DNA of 5,023 nucleotides from assembly GCA_030668505.1 (NCBI GenBank), contig DAOUTV010000180.1:1-5023 (forward strand), in the 5' to 3' direction. Shown piece after piece: positions 4,017 to 5,023 of this stretch; the first letter of the stretch is position 1, and each line of letters begins with the position of its first letter. The notes under the pieces are model-generated. The model worked only from the letters and a program-made list of their open reading frames with translations. It had not been told where the DNA came from and ran no database searches. Source of the stretch: Desulfobacterales bacterium (GTDB taxonomy: Bacteria; Desulfobacterota; Desulfobacteria; Desulfobacterales; C00003060). Both the position numbers and the translations under genes were made by a program.

Positions 4017-5023
4017 CACAAAGCATGCTTCAAAACGGATCTGGCGCAACATTGGGCTGTTGTTGACTCTCGTACTCATCATAGGTCTGATGGGCGGCTG
4101 TGCTTCCAAGGCACCTACCAAACCGGGTGGCCTTGAACAGGAGGCAGCTTCCGGGGAGAAAGTCATTTGTGAAATTACGGTTTCCGAGGAAGCGACCCAG
4201 TCCTTGGTCACCATCAAGGGTAACCAGCCCCTGCCTTATACCTCAGTCAAGCACCTCTTGCCGCTTGGCGTAGTCCTCTATTTCCCGAAAACATCGTTAA
4301 AAGGGGTCCAGGAGACCTACACACCTGAAAACACGCTGATCAAAGGCATTATTACCACTGAACAGACGGGCAATGGCGGTTACTCCAGAATTCAGGTCAA
4401 CCTGAAAGATGATGTTCCCTACAAAGCAACTCAGGAAAAGAATCAGCTTTTGGTCTATTTCAGAAAGCCAATAGCAGAATTAGCTGAAGGTGAAAAGACA
4501 GTGGCAGCAACTCCCAAAGAGACCGGCAAGCCGGTTGTCCCGGAGCCGGAAAAGGGCATTGGAGTTGAAAAGGTGCTTGAGCCCGGGGCGGTGGGGATGG
4601 AACCTAAAGGCTTGGCAGCGGTTTCTGCAAAAACTGAAAAGGCTGGAAAACCGACGTGGGTGAACCGGATAGATTTTGTCATGCTGAAGGGCAACAAATC
4701 AAGGGTCATCGTAGGAACCACCAGTGCGGTCCGCTTTGAGACAGTAAAACCCTCTGACAAAAGGCTCTTGTTGAAGCTCTTTAGTACGAAGATTCCGAAA
4801 TTTCAAAAGCGGCCGCTTATTACCACCCGATTCAAAAGTGCTGTTGATCTGGTTGTTCCAATACAAACGGCCAAGATGGGAGATACGGCCGTCATAGCAA
4901 TACAACTCCGAGAGGCGGTTCCATATAGAGTGGAACAGAAAGAAAATGTTTTAATTGTTGAGCTTGAGCCCTCTACTGTGCCTCCCAGGCCCATGCCGGA
5001 TGTGAAGGCGCCGGAATGGCAAC
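4009..5023 (+). CDS. pilQ: Type IV pilus secretin PilQ, N-terminal part (runs off the window)
   Basis: PilQ forms the outer-membrane secretin ring through which the pilus extends. The frame is open from the ATG at 4009 to the window end (338 codons), with AAGG at 3998-4001 seven bases before the start. The start overlaps pilP by 8 bases. The N-terminus has basic residues, a hydrophobic helix at about 15-30, and LMGGC with Cys31, resembling a lipoprotein signal. Two AMIN-like beta domains follow, at about 50-153 and 217-322, joined by a Pro/Glu/Lys-rich linker (155-216). AMIN domains anchor secretins to peptidoglycan. The N0/N1 and secretin barrel domains expected downstream are beyond the edge. 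Identity rests on the pilP neighbour, the AMIN layout and operon order. An unrelated AMIN protein is unlikely. Confidence 0.9.
   Translation, partial: MYNTKHASKRIWRNIGLLLTLVLIIGLMGGCASKAPTKPGGLEQEAASGEKVICEITVSEEATQSLVTIKGNQPLPYTSVKHLLPLGVVLYFPKTSLKGVQETYTPENTLIKGIITTEQTGNGGYSRIQVNLKDDVPYKATQEKNQLLVYFRKPIAELAEGEKTVAATPKETGKPVVPEPEKGIGVEKVLEPGAVGMEPKGLAAVSAKTEKAGKPTWVNRIDFVMLKGNKSRVIVGTTSAVRFETVKPSDKRLLLKLFSTKIPKFQKRPLITTRFKSAVDLVVPIQTAKMGDTAVIAIQLREAVPYRVEQKENVLIVELEPSTVPPRPMPDVKAPEWQ

Overview
The window carries the start of a type IV pilus (T4P) assembly operon, in the order small HTH gene - pilM - pilN - pilO - pilP - pilQ, all on the + strand. The last gene, pilQ, runs off the right edge. 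About 700 bases of non-coding, repeat-bearing DNA lie upstream. The gene order, the short Cro/CI-type protein directly before pilM, the lysine-rich proteins and the type of dispersed palindrome upstream all suggest a Gram-negative bacterium of the Desulfobacterota (former Deltaproteobacteria). That placement rests on recall of family and context, not on a search. PilP and PilQ imply an outer membrane.

Layout. 1-232: AT-rich non-coding DNA with 13-base direct repeats. 233-310: an AT-rich island of 10-base-phased repeats around a possible sigma70-type promoter with no gene directly downstream. 311-461: intergenic DNA with small hairpins. 462-595: a nested inverted repeat containing a widespread 'GTCATTGCGAG' palindrome. 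619-634: a full consensus match to a sigma54 (RpoN) -24/-12 promoter, reading towards the operon. 706-903: small XRE-type HTH protein. 913-5023: pilMNOPQ, with gaps of 6 and 24 bases or overlaps of 4 and 8 bases, as expected for one transcript with coupled translation.

How the genes work together (family knowledge). PilM is a cytoplasmic actin-like protein that binds the N-terminal INLLP motif of PilN. PilN and PilO are single-pass inner-membrane proteins that pair through coiled coils and ferredoxin-like periplasmic domains. PilP is a lipoprotein that joins PilNO to the secretin. PilQ is the outer-membrane secretin through which the pilus passes. Here PilQ has two N-terminal AMIN-like domains and a lipoprotein-type signal sequence. 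The motors, platform protein and pilins are not in the window.

The core genes are ordinary. The points worth a second look are the sigma54 promoter with an HTH gene at the head of the operon, in-frame tandem duplications in pilM and pilP that yield similar Lys/Glu-rich peptides, the possible lipidated PilQ, and the structured upstream DNA. I see no evidence of a wholly new system.
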